In this document: positions 17,494-25,343 of the stretch, piece by piece
How the letters are laid out: each line of letters starts with the position of its first letter
How positions within the stretch are numbered: the first letter of the stretch is position 1
Source of the DNA: Streptomyces varsoviensis
Lineage (GTDB): Bacteria > Actinomycetota > Actinomycetes > Streptomycetales > Streptomycetaceae
Direction: 5' to 3'
DNA: 64,000 nt
NCBI RefSeq assembly: GCF_000718635.1
Contig: NZ_JOBF01000034.1
Span: 62,001-126,000 of the forward strand
Made by a program: the position numbers and the translations under genes
Notes under the pieces: model-generated
Told to the model about the DNA's origin: nothing
The model's database searches: none
Seen by the model: the letters and a program-made list of their open reading frames with translations, nothing else

Positions 17494-20217
17494 GTGGCAG
17501 GTCCGGAAGCAGGAGCCCAGGCGGCGCGCGGCAGGGCACTCGCCGTCCTGCGCGTCCGCAGCGCCGCGCTGGCCGTCGCGCTGCTCCCCGCCGCCGTCGC
17601 CGTCGTGCTGCTCGCGGGCAGCGCCATGGGCCGCATCGGCGACAGTTGGGACGCGGTGCGCTGGACGGTGGTCGGCGTCGCCGTCGTCGTCCTCGCGCTG
17701 GCGGCGGGCGTCGCCGCCGTGGTCGTACGGGCCCGGCCCGCGTGCAGTCCCACCGTGCCCGTGCCGGAGGAGACCGCCCCCGACCTCTACCGCCTCGTCC
17801 GCGACCTCGCCGACCGGCTCGGCGTGCCGGCGCCCTCCGCGATAGCGCTGACGCCGGACTGCGACAGTTGGCTGGAGGACCGTACGCACCCGGCGCACGG
17901 CGCGCGCGGCCGGCGTGTTCGCCGGGGCGGTAGGGCGGGCCGGGAGGCCGCCGCGGCGGCGCCCGTGCTGGTCGTCGGCTCGCCGTTCCTGTGGTGGATG
18001 CGCGTCGCCGAGCTGCGGGCGCTGCTCGCGCCCGTCGTCGCGGGCACCGGACCCTCCGCCAACCCGGACATAGCGGCGGCCCGCCGCTTCGTGCGCGGGC
18101 TGGACGCGGCCGTCGCGGTCGGCTCGGCCGGGAAGGCCGGCGTGGGCGGTGTGGGCGGCGTGGGTGGTATCGGCGGCTGGGCGGCCGATGGGCGCGGGGC
18201 CGCGGCGGGGCGGCCGACCGGGCCGGTCGCCGCCGTGCTCGCCGTCGTGCGCAGACCCGCGCTGGCGTTCGTCGGGTGGGTCGCCCGGCTGCTGCTGCGC
18301 TCGTGCCGGGTGCACGCCGCCGAGATGGAGCGCGGCGTCGCCGCGGCGGCCTCCGAGCGCGCCCAGAGCGTGGACTACGGCCTGCGGATCGTCGCCCAGG
18401 AACAGGTCGGCCTCGCCTACGCGGGCTGGGACCGGCTGCTGACCCGGGTGGCGCTGCCCGCGTGGCGGATGGGCCGCTGGCCGTCCCGGCTCGACGCGGG
18501 CGTCGTCGCCGCGCTCACCGAGCTGTCCCGCCGCGACCGCCTCGCCGACGGGTTCACCACCCGGCTCGGCGAGCGCCCCGCCTGCGACCTCCTGGAGGAG
18601 CCCGGCCTCATCGACGAGGCCACCTCCCTGCTGGCCGCGCGGCTCTTCCACGGCGGCCCGCCGGAGCCGGGCCCGGACTGGTCCCCGGTGGCCTGGGGCC
18701 AGTACCCGGAGGAGGTCGTCGACCGCAAATGGCGCCAAGAGGCTTCCCGCCTCCACCGCGCCCTGGACGACGTCCCCCCACCGGCGGCCCCGCCACCTCC
18801 GGAAGCCCCACCGCTGAGCCCGCCGCCACGGGGCTCCGCCGCACCCGGTACCGCCGCGGCGGGTGCCACTTCGCCGGGCGCCGCCTCGCCCGGTCCCGCG
18901 CCGGGTACCGCCGCGGCGAGCGCTGCCGCGCCGGGCGCCGCCGCGCCGGGTGTTACTTCGCCGGGTGCCGCGCCGTTGGAGCCCGCCTCGCCGGATGCCG
19001 CATCGCCCGGTGCCGCCTCGCTGGGCCCCGCTGCGGCGGGTCCCGTCTCGCCGGGCGCCGGGCCGTCGGAGCCCGCCGCGCCGGGCGCCACCTCGTCCGG
19101 TCCCGCCGCTGAGGGTGCCACCTCGTCGGGCGCTGACTCGTCGGGCGCCGCGCCGCCGGAGCCCACCCCGCCGGGCGCCGACTCGCCCGGTCCCGCCTCG
19201 CCGGAGCTCAGCTCACCGGATGCCGCCTCGTCGGGCGCCACCTCGCCCGGAGCCCGTACCCCGGCGCGTACACCCGCCCGTACGGACGGACGTGCCGAGA
19301 CCCGTACGGGTGGCCGTATCGACGCCCGCGCGGGTGGGTCGGCCGAGGTCCGTACGGACGGCCGTACCGAGGCCCGCGAGGGCGGGTGGGGCGAAGCCCG
19401 TATGGGTGGCCGTACCGAGGCCCGTACGGACGCGCACATCGAGGCGTCCACGGACGCGCGTATGGAGGCCAGCGCTGACGCCCGTACCGGGAGCCGTACG
19501 GACGCTCCTACCGAGGCCGGTACGGACGCCCGTACCGAAGCCCGTACGGACGCGTACATCGAGGCATCCACGGACGCCCGTACCGGAGCCCGTACGGACG
19601 GACTACCCGCGGCTGCCGCCGATGGCGCGGGGGAGGGTACGGACGCGGTGGGCGGGGGTGCGGACCGGGAGGGGGCGGTGGCCGATGCGGGGCCGCCCGC
19701 GGCGCCGACGCTGGCGCGCGTCATCGCGCGGCTCACCTCCGCCGATGGCGGTGCGGACGTCGGCGACGGGCTGGCGGCCTGGCTCACCGCCGAGGTCGCG
19801 CGGGAGGAGGCCGCCCAGCAGCGGGCGGCCGAGCGGCAGATGGCCCAGCAGGCGGCCCGGCAGGAGGCGGCCCGGCGGGAGACCGCCGCGTGGGAGGCCG
19901 GGCCCGGCGACCGGGTGGCGGACGACCCGTGGCTGGACGGCCTCGCGCCGCCCTTCCCGCTGCAGCCGCCGCGCACCGGCCGTGAGCTGCTGACCGACCA
20001 CGTGACCGCGATGGTGTGCTGCGCGGCCATGGACTCCGCGGGGGCGTCGCCGGGCCTGGACTGGCTGGACGGGCCCGCGCTGCTGTTCGACGGGGTGCGG
20101 CGCGGCGATCTGGCAGGTCCCGTCCTCAGCCTCGTGGAGGACGGCGACGACGGGCCGTTGCGCGGCTGGCTGGCGGAGGTCGGAGTGCGCCCGGAGAAGC
20201 CCGTCCGGCTGGTGTGA
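17494..20217 (+). CDS. Large membrane protein with degenerate M48-like domain and repeat expansions
   Basis: A 907-residue protein. Two N-terminal membrane helices (about 18-42 and 54-78) precede LYRLVRDLADRLGVPAPSAIAL, which resembles the start of M48 zinc peptidases. The segment ELRALLAPVVAG (from E173) sits where M48 enzymes have the HExxH helix, but both His are missing, so it cannot be an active protease. A third hydrophobic segment lies near 240-270. Residues ~425-585 are Pro/Ala/Ser/Gly low complexity, ~586-705 are Arg/Thr/Asp/Glu/Ala repeats, and a globular C-terminus (RVIARLTSADGG... to end) follows a Glu/Gln/Ala coiled coil. The start GTG17494 is chosen for AGGGGG spacing; GTG17482 is possible. 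Function is unknown. Confidence 0.75.
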   Translation: MAGPEAGAQAARGRALAVLRVRSAALAVALLPAAVAVVLLAGSAMGRIGDSWDAVRWTVVGVAVVVLALAAGVAAVVVRARPACSPTVPVPEETAPDLYRLVRDLADRLGVPAPSAIALTPDCDSWLEDRTHPAHGARGRRVRRGGRAGREAAAAAPVLVVGSPFLWWMRVAELRALLAPVVAGTGPSANPDIAAARRFVRGLDAAVAVGSAGKAGVGGVGGVGGIGGWAADGRGAAAGRPTGPVAAVLAVVRRPALAFVGWVARLLLRSCRVHAAEMERGVAAAASERAQSVDYGLRIVAQEQVGLAYAGWDRLLTRVALPAWRMGRWPSRLDAGVVAALTELSRRDRLADGFTTRLGERPACDLLEEPGLIDEATSLLAARLFHGGPPEPGPDWSPVAWGQYPEEVVDRKWRQEASRLHRALDDVPPPAAPPPPEAPPLSPPPRGSAAPGTAAAGATSPGAASPGPAPGTAAASAAAPGAAAPGVTSPGAAPLEPASPDAASPGAASLGPAAAGPVSPGAGPSEPAAPGATSSGPAAEGATSSGADSSGAAPPEPTPPGADSPGPASPELSSPDAASSGATSPGARTPARTPARTDGRAETRTGGRIDARAGGSAEVRTDGRTEAREGGWGEARMGGRTEARTDAHIEASTDARMEASADARTGSRTDAPTEAGTDARTEARTDAYIEASTDARTGARTDGLPAAAADGAGEGTDAVGGGADREGAVADAGPPAAPTLARVIARLTSADGGADVGDGLAAWLTAEVAREEAAQQRAAERQMAQQAARQEAARRETAAWEAGPGDRVADDPWLDGLAPPFPLQPPRTGRELLTDHVTAMVCCAAMDSAGASPGLDWLDGPALLFDGVRRGDLAGPVLSLVEDGDDGPLRGWLAEVGVRPEKPVRLV
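19255..19605 (+). repeat. In-frame coding minisatellite
   Basis: Inside the 17494 gene, imperfect 18- to 36-bp units built around CGTACGGACGCCCGTACCGA encode Arg-Thr-Asp-(Ala/Gly)-Arg-Thr-Glu-Ala runs. Two ~27-bp pieces encoding HIEASTDA and YIEASTDA recur about 120 bp apart. Confidence 0.75.
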
Positions 20218-20395
20218 AACCGGGGGGTCCGAGGGTGCCCGGCGGTCGGCGCGGCTGCGGGGCGGAGGACGACCCGCCGGGAAAATAGCGACGAGCGGTG
20301 ACGATATGAGTGCGTTATGTGATGTGCTGGGGCCTCGCCGCCTTCGATGACAGGGCTCGGACCGGACGGCCCGTACGATCGCGCGGCGATACGAG

Positions 20396-20659
20396 CACGC
20401 GACGGGACGAGTACGGGACGAGTACGGGACGAGTACAGGACGAGTACGGGACAGGCAGAACGAGTACGCGGCAGGACGAGCACGGAGCGGTACGGGCACG
20501 AAGCAGGCTCGCGGCGGCACGGGCGCACAGCAGGACCACGAGTGCGCGGCCGGACCACGAGTCACGAGCACGAGTCACGAGCACGAGCACGAGTCACGAG
20601 CACGGGACAGCACGAGTACGTAGCGACATAGCACGCGGCGGCACGAGTACGTAGCGACA
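20396..20659. repeat. Repeat-filled intergenic region
   Basis: The 533-bp gap (20218-20750) contains four near-exact copies of GGACGAGTACGGGAC-type units (20400-20455) and several CACGAGTCACGAG units (20550-20600). Two exact copies of a 19-mer containing CACGAGTACGTAGCGAC lie at 20610-20628 and 20641-20659. No spacers of even length and no cas genes, so it is not a CRISPR. No gene is supported; the promoter of the 20751 gene probably lies near its right end. Confidence 0.8.
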
Positions 20660-20750
20660 ACCGCGACAGTTCGGCGCGCGAGAGCGCGCGGTGAGCGAGG
20701 CGGCGGCGCGGAACGGCGGGGACGCGGCGACACGCAGGGAGGGGACGCAC

Positions 20751-22250
20751 GTGGGAACGGAGCAGATCCGCCGATGGGAGTCGGGTGCGCTGGCGCACGC
20801 CGTCTCGGACCCCTTCGGCCAGGGCCCGGTGCCCTGGCTGCGCGGGAGCGAGCACTACTTCGACGACACCGGCCAGATCATCCCCTGGTACGTGGACGTC
20901 GAGCACGGCCCGGCCACCGGGGCGGCCACGGGGGCGACGAGGATTCCGGCGCCGCGGACCCGGGGCCCGCGGATGGCGGACGACGTCCACCGCCAGATCA
21001 AGGGGTTCGCGTCCACGGGCTCGGCCGCGCCGGGCGAGGCCATCGACTTCCGGATCACCGTGGACCCGCCGCAGCAGTTCAGCGTGGACATCTACCGCAT
21101 CGGCCACTACGGCGGCGACGGCGCCAAGAAGATCACCACGAGTCCGCGGCTGTCCGGCATCGTCCAGCCGCCTCCGCTCACCGCCGACCGGACCGTCTCC
21201 TGCCACCACTGGTGGCTCTCCTGGCGGCTCCAGATCCCCACGTACTGGAACCTCGGCGCGTACGTGGCCGTGCTCACCACCCTCGACGGCCACCGCAGCC
21301 ACATCCCCTTCACGGTCCGCGACGACCACCCCGCCGACCTGCTGCTGGTCCTCCCCGACATCACCTGGCAGGCGTACAACCTCTACCCGGAGGACGGGCA
21401 CACGGGCGCCAGCCTCTACCACGCGTGGGACGACGAGGGCCGCCTCCTCGGCGAGGAGGACGCCGCCGTCACCGTCTCCTTCGACCGCCCGTACGCGGGC
21501 GCGGGGCTGCCGCTGCACGTCGGGCACGCCTACGACTTCATCCGCTGGGCCGAGCGGTACGGCTACGACCTCGCGTACGCCGACACCCGCGACCTGCACG
21601 CCGGCCGCGTCGACGCCGCCCGCTACCGCGGCCTGGTCTTCCCCGGCCACGACGAGTACTGGTCCGCGCCCATGCGGCGGACCGTCGAGGAGGCCCGCGA
21701 CACCGGCACCTCGCTGGTCTTCCTCTCCGCCAACACCATGTACTGGCAGGTCGAGCTGGCCCCCTCACCGGCCGGCACCCCCGACCGCCTGCTGACCTGC
21801 CGCAAGCGCCGCGGCCCCGGCCGGGCCGCCCTGTGGCGCGAGATCGCCGCCCCCGAGCAGCAGCTCCTGGGCATCCAGTACGCGGGGCGCGTCCCGGAGC
21901 CCGCGCCCCTGGTCGTGCGCAACGCCGGGCACTGGCTGTGGGAGGCGGTCGGCGCGGGGGAGGGCGAGGAACTGCCGGGCCTGGTGGCGGGCGAGGCGGA
22001 CCGCTACTACCCGCGGACGGCGCTGCCCGAGCACACCCGCCGCATCCTCCTCGCCCACTCCCCGTACGAGGACAGCGAGGGGAGCACGCGCTACCAGGAG
22101 ACCTCCCTGTACCGCGCGCCCAGCGGCGCCCTCGTCTTCGCCTCGGGCACCTTCGCGTGGTCCCCGGCGCTGGACCGCCCCGGCCATGTGGACCCGCGCA
22201 TCCAGCGCGCCACGGCCAACCTGCTCGACCGGATCTGCAAACGGGACTGA
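20751..22250 (+). CDS. N,N-dimethylformamidase-beta-like domain protein
   Basis: A 499-residue protein resembling the large-subunit domain of N,N-dimethylformamidase, found widely in Streptomyces. Recognisable stretches are GFASTGSAAPGEAIDF, FSVDIYRIGHYGGDGA, ITWQAYNLYPEDG, LVFPGHDEYWSAPMRR, SLVFLSANTMYWQ and the C-terminal VFASGTFAWSPAL. The fold combines an immunoglobulin-like N-terminal part and a glutamine-amidotransferase-like part; whether it hydrolyses amides is unproven. No signal peptide. GTG20751 is chosen because AGGGAGGGG lies just upstream; a GTG at 20691 would add 20 residues. It stands alone before purC. Confidence 0.8.
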   Translation: MGTEQIRRWESGALAHAVSDPFGQGPVPWLRGSEHYFDDTGQIIPWYVDVEHGPATGAATGATRIPAPRTRGPRMADDVHRQIKGFASTGSAAPGEAIDFRITVDPPQQFSVDIYRIGHYGGDGAKKITTSPRLSGIVQPPPLTADRTVSCHHWWLSWRLQIPTYWNLGAYVAVLTTLDGHRSHIPFTVRDDHPADLLLVLPDITWQAYNLYPEDGHTGASLYHAWDDEGRLLGEEDAAVTVSFDRPYAGAGLPLHVGHAYDFIRWAERYGYDLAYADTRDLHAGRVDAARYRGLVFPGHDEYWSAPMRRTVEEARDTGTSLVFLSANTMYWQVELAPSPAGTPDRLLTCRKRRGPGRAALWREIAAPEQQLLGIQYAGRVPEPAPLVVRNAGHWLWEAVGAGEGEELPGLVAGEADRYYPRTALPEHTRRILLAHSPYEDSEGSTRYQETSLYRAPSGALVFASGTFAWSPALDRPGHVDPRIQRATANLLDRICKRD

Positions 22251-22481
22251 GCCGACCGGGCCCGACTCGGCCCGGCCGGGGGCCGCGGGGCGGCGCCGCG
22301 TTCGCTGCCGCACACGCCACCCCTCCGGCTGCCGCTCCGAACAGCGCGGGCTACGACCCGCGCATGACGTACGTTCTCCTCACGGCAGGCATTGGAGAGG
22401 CATTGGAGTGACCCTCGCGGGAAGTCGGGCGGCGGAATAGGGAAGAATCGGGGGCCTTGGAGCAACCCACCGGGAGGACTC

Positions 22482-23381
22482 GTGTCCGGATTCGTAGAGA
22501 AGCCCGATCCTGTAGAGGTGCCGGGTCTTGTGCATCTGCACACCGGGAAGGTTCGCGACCTCTACCGCAACGACAGCGGCGAGCTGGTGATGGTCGCCAG
22601 CGACCGCACCTCCGCCTACGACTGGGTGCTGCCCACCGAGATCCCCGACAAGGGGCGGGTGCTCACGCAGCTCTCCCTGTGGTGGTTCGACAAGCTCGCC
22701 GACCTGGTGCCCAACCACGTCCTGTCGACGGACCTCCCGGCGGGCGCGCCCGCCGACTGGGAGGGGCGCACGCTCGTCTGCAAGCCGCTGGAGATGGTGC
22801 AGGTCGAGTGCGTGGCGCGCGGCTACCTCACCGGCTCCGGCCTGGCCGAGTACGAGAAGACCCGTACGGTCTGCGGGCTCGCCCTGCCCGAGGGGCTGGT
22901 CGACGGCTCCGAACTGCCGTCGCCGATCTTCACCCCGGCCACGAAGGCCGAGGTCGGCGAGCACGACGAGAACGTCAGCTACGAGGAAGTGGCCCGCCGG
23001 GTCGGCCCCGAGACGGCCGCCCAGCTCCGCCAGACCACGCTCGCCGTCTACACCCGCGCCCGCGACATCGCGCGCGAGCGCGGCATCATCCTCGCCGACA
23101 CCAAGTTCGAGTTCGGCTTCGACGGCGACCAGCTCATCCTCGCCGACGAGGCCCTCACCCCGGACTCCTCCCGCTTCTGGCCCGCCGACCAGTGGCAGCC
23201 CGGCCGCCCCCAGGCCTCCTTCGACAAGCAGTTCATCCGCGACTGGCTCACCTCCCCCGCCTCGGGCTGGAACCGCCACACCGAACAGCCCCCGCCCCCC
23301 CTCCCCCCGGAAACGGTCGCCCAGACCCGCGCCAAGTACGTAGAGGCGTACGAGCGCCTCACGGGCAAACCCTGGACGTAG
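22482..23381 (+). CDS. purC: Phosphoribosylaminoimidazole-succinocarboxamide synthase
   Basis: A 299-residue SAICAR synthetase, joining CAIR and aspartate with ATP in step eight of purine synthesis. Family landmarks are HTGKVRDLYR, SDRTSAYDWVLP, VPNHVLS, ECVARGYLTGSG, SPIFTPATKAEVGEHDENV, LADTKFEFGFD and DEALTPDSSRFWP. GTG at 22482 has GGGAGGACTC upstream. The length is that of the longer actinobacterial/yeast-type PurC rather than the ~240-residue enterobacterial form. Transcribed singly; a toxin-antitoxin pair follows. Confidence 0.98.
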   Translation: MSGFVEKPDPVEVPGLVHLHTGKVRDLYRNDSGELVMVASDRTSAYDWVLPTEIPDKGRVLTQLSLWWFDKLADLVPNHVLSTDLPAGAPADWEGRTLVCKPLEMVQVECVARGYLTGSGLAEYEKTRTVCGLALPEGLVDGSELPSPIFTPATKAEVGEHDENVSYEEVARRVGPETAAQLRQTTLAVYTRARDIARERGIILADTKFEFGFDGDQLILADEALTPDSSRFWPADQWQPGRPQASFDKQFIRDWLTSPASGWNRHTEQPPPPLPPETVAQTRAKYVEAYERLTGKPWT

Positions 23382-23449
23382 GGGCCGCCGCGGCCCGCGC
23401 CTCGGGGGCGAGCGGTTTCCGTGGCGTGAGGGACACCGCCACGCCCTAA

Positions 23450-23466
23450 TAACAAGAGTTTTGTTA
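23450..23466 (+). promoter_or_regulatory. Operator palindrome at the antitoxin start
   Basis: TAACAA-GAGTT-TTGTTA in an AT-rich island, ending 10 bases before the antitoxin ATG. Its position over the start region fits autorepression by the VapB-like protein. No Shine-Dalgarno follows, so the transcript may be leaderless. Confidence 0.6.
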
Positions 23467-23476
23467 AAATCGGTCC

Positions 23477-23764
23477 ATGGCTGCTTCGGCTGATGCTGAT
23501 TCCCCGGCCCCGGGTGAGGGCCCGATCCGCCCGGTCTCCGTCTCGCTCCACGAGGGCACCATCGCGGCCCTCAAGGCGCACACCGGCAGACGCGGCATGT
23601 CCGCCTACGTCGAAGCCCTCATCCAGCGCCAGTTGGAGCGGGACCGCCTGCGCGAACTCATCGACGACGCGGAAGCCGAACACGGCCCGGCCGACCAGGC
23701 CGCCGTCGAGGCCAAGCGCGCGATCCTCCGCGGCGGCACGGCCGGCTCGGCCGACGCCGCGTGA
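23477..23764 (+). CDS. VapB-type antitoxin
   Basis: A 95-residue protein with an N-terminal ribbon-helix-helix-like region PVSVSLHEGTIAALKAHTGRRGMSAYVEALIQRQLERD, the usual antitoxin DNA-binding fold, and an acidic C-terminal helix that would wrap the toxin. ATG at 23477 lies 10 bases after a palindrome and has no ribosome site, suggesting leaderless translation. It overlaps the PIN-domain toxin by four bases (GTGA), so production is coupled with antitoxin first. It is an accessory pair lodged between purC and a tRNA-Gly gene. Confidence 0.82.
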   Translation: MAASADADSPAPGEGPIRPVSVSLHEGTIAALKAHTGRRGMSAYVEALIQRQLERDRLRELIDDAEAEHGPADQAAVEAKRAILRGGTAGSADAA

Positions 23765-24153
23765 GCGGCACGCTCGTCCTGGACCGCGAGGGCCTTTCCC
23801 AACTGGTGCGCCGCACGCCCGGGCTCACCGAATGGCTGGCCGCCGCCGAGGCGGAGGACGTGCGCGTCGTCATCAGTTCGGTCACCCTCGTCGAGGCCCG
23901 CGACCCCCGCACCAGCCAGGCCCGCTTCGACTACGCCGCCTCCCGCGTCAACGTCGTACCGCCCACCGAGGCCATCGCCCGGCACGCGAGCAAGCTGCTC
24001 GCCGCGGCCGGGCTCCACGGCCACCAGTACGCCCTCGACGCGATCGTCGCCGCCACCGCCCTCGCCTCGCCCGCGCCGGCGACCGTCCTGACCTCGGACC
24101 CCGACGACCTCCACGCGCTGTGCGGTCCCGGCGCGCGCGTCGTCAAGATCTGA
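23761..24153 (+). CDS. PIN-domain toxin (VapC-like RNase)
   Basis: A 130-residue PIN-domain protein. The four expected metal-binding acidic residues can be placed at D8 (LVLDREG), E45 (TLVEARD), D93 (ALDAIVAATA) and D113 (VLTSDPDDL). Active VapC proteins cut tRNA or rRNA with these residues and Mg2+. The GTG start overlaps the antitoxin stop. With the upstream ribbon-helix-helix protein it forms a type II toxin-antitoxin module. The target RNA cannot be read from sequence; the module lies 165 bp from a tRNA-Gly gene. Confidence 0.85.
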   Translation: MSGTLVLDREGLSQLVRRTPGLTEWLAAAEAEDVRVVISSVTLVEARDPRTSQARFDYAASRVNVVPPTEAIARHASKLLAAAGLHGHQYALDAIVAATALASPAPATVLTSDPDDLHALCGPGARVVKI

Positions 24154-24275
24154 GCTGAGCGGGCGAGGAGAACTCCGGACAGGGTGCCCGGCGTTCGGGG
24201 ACGGCGACGCTTCCGCCTGCGCTTCCCCGGCGGAACGCCGAGGGGAGCGGCGCACGGCGGCCCGCCGGAGAACGC

Positions 24276-24310
24276 CGAAGGCCCCAGCCGGTGAACGGCT
24301 GGGGCCTTCG
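24276..24310 (-). terminator. Terminator of tRNA-Gly
   Basis: A perfect 15-bp stem (24276-24290 with 24296-24310) around GTGAA, placed 7 bases beyond the 3' end of the minus-strand tRNA. It could also stop transcription arriving from the toxin gene. Confidence 0.8.
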
Positions 24311-24317
24311 CTCTCTG

Positions 24318-24390
<73 letters not shown>

Positions 24391-24423
24391 GTGCGCCGCG
24401 CTGTGCGTGCGGTGCGGGACCAA

Positions 24424-25227
24424 CTATAGCCAACCTTGGGCGCGCGCTGTGCGCGCTGCGGCATGACGGTTCTCCGCACCCAGTTTCGCGGCGGCGGCCG
24501 ACAGGTAGTTGCGGACGGTTCCCTGCGTCAGTCCGGCCCGCTCGGCGATCTCCGCGATGGGCGCCCCGTCCTCCGCCAGCTCCAGCAGTTCCGCCTCGCG
24601 CGCGGTGAGCGGGGAGTCGCCGGAACTAATGGCGTCAGCAGCCAATTCCGGGTCCACGTAACGGCTTCCGGCGTGCACGGTGCGGATGATCTCGGCGAGC
24701 TGCTGAGCCGAAACCGTCTTGGGTACGAACCCCCGCGCCCCCGCCTCCAGGGCCCGCTTCAGATGGCCGGGCCGCCCATGACTGGTCACGATCATGGTGC
24801 GGCAGGCGGGCAGTTCGCTCCGCAGAGATGTGGCGACCTTCACACCGTCCGCCCCCGGCATCTGAAGATCCAGCACTGCCACGTCCGGCCGGTGCGCCCG
24901 CGCCATCGCCACCGCCTCCGGCCCGCTCGCCGCCTCGGCCACCACCTGAAGATCGTCCTCCAGCCGCAACAGCGCGGCCAACGCCCCCCGGATCAGATGC
25001 TCGTCATCGGCAAGCAGCACACGAATAACCGCCCCGGCCCCCGCCCCCACGCCTGGCTCCCCGCCCGTCCCGGCACCGGACCCACCGCCCGTCCCCGCAC
25101 CGGACCCACCGCCCGTCCCCGCGCCTGCCATGCCGGCCGCTCCCACGCCGGACCCACCACCCGCCCCCGCGCCCGGCTCCTCGGCCGTCCCCACTTCCGG
25201 CTCCTCGGCCGACCCGTATTCCTCCAT
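24424..25227 (-). CDS. NarL/LuxR-family response regulator (DesR-like)
   Basis: A 267-residue regulator. The receiver domain begins only at about residue 67 (VIRVLLADDEHLIRGAL), with acidic pocket D74-D75, phosphoacceptor D120 in VAVLDLQMPGADG and a conserved Lys in FVPKTVSAQ. The C-terminal LuxR helix-turn-helix is LTAREAELLELAEDGAPIAEIAERAGLTQGTVRNYLSAAAAKLG. The first ~65 residues are a Gly/Ala/Ser/Thr/Pro repeat tail not normal for the family. The ATG at 25227 has AAGGAG upstream; a GTG at 25341 lies 2 nt after the kinase stop and would extend the tail by 38 residues. It is last in a four-gene operon and probably controls it. Confidence 0.9.
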   Translation of the reverse strand: MEEYGSAEEPEVGTAEEPGAGAGGGSGVGAAGMAGAGTGGGSGAGTGGGSGAGTGGEPGVGAGAGAVIRVLLADDEHLIRGALAALLRLEDDLQVVAEAASGPEAVAMARAHRPDVAVLDLQMPGADGVKVATSLRSELPACRTMIVTSHGRPGHLKRALEAGARGFVPKTVSAQQLAEIIRTVHAGSRYVDPELAADAISSGDSPLTAREAELLELAEDGAPIAEIAERAGLTQGTVRNYLSAAAAKLGAENRHAAARTARAQGWL

Positions 25228-25343
25228 GACCCGCTCTCCTTCAACCGCCCAGCGGCCGCCGCCCGGTCCTTCCGGGGCCGGGCCGCACCCGTCCGCTCGC
25301 TCCGTCACCTCCCCCCGCTGCCCACCCCAGCCGTCGCCCACCC

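Noticed and set aside
20396..20659. Possible CRISPR array
   Set aside because: Repeats are unequal, partly back to back without even unique spacers, and no cas genes are near.
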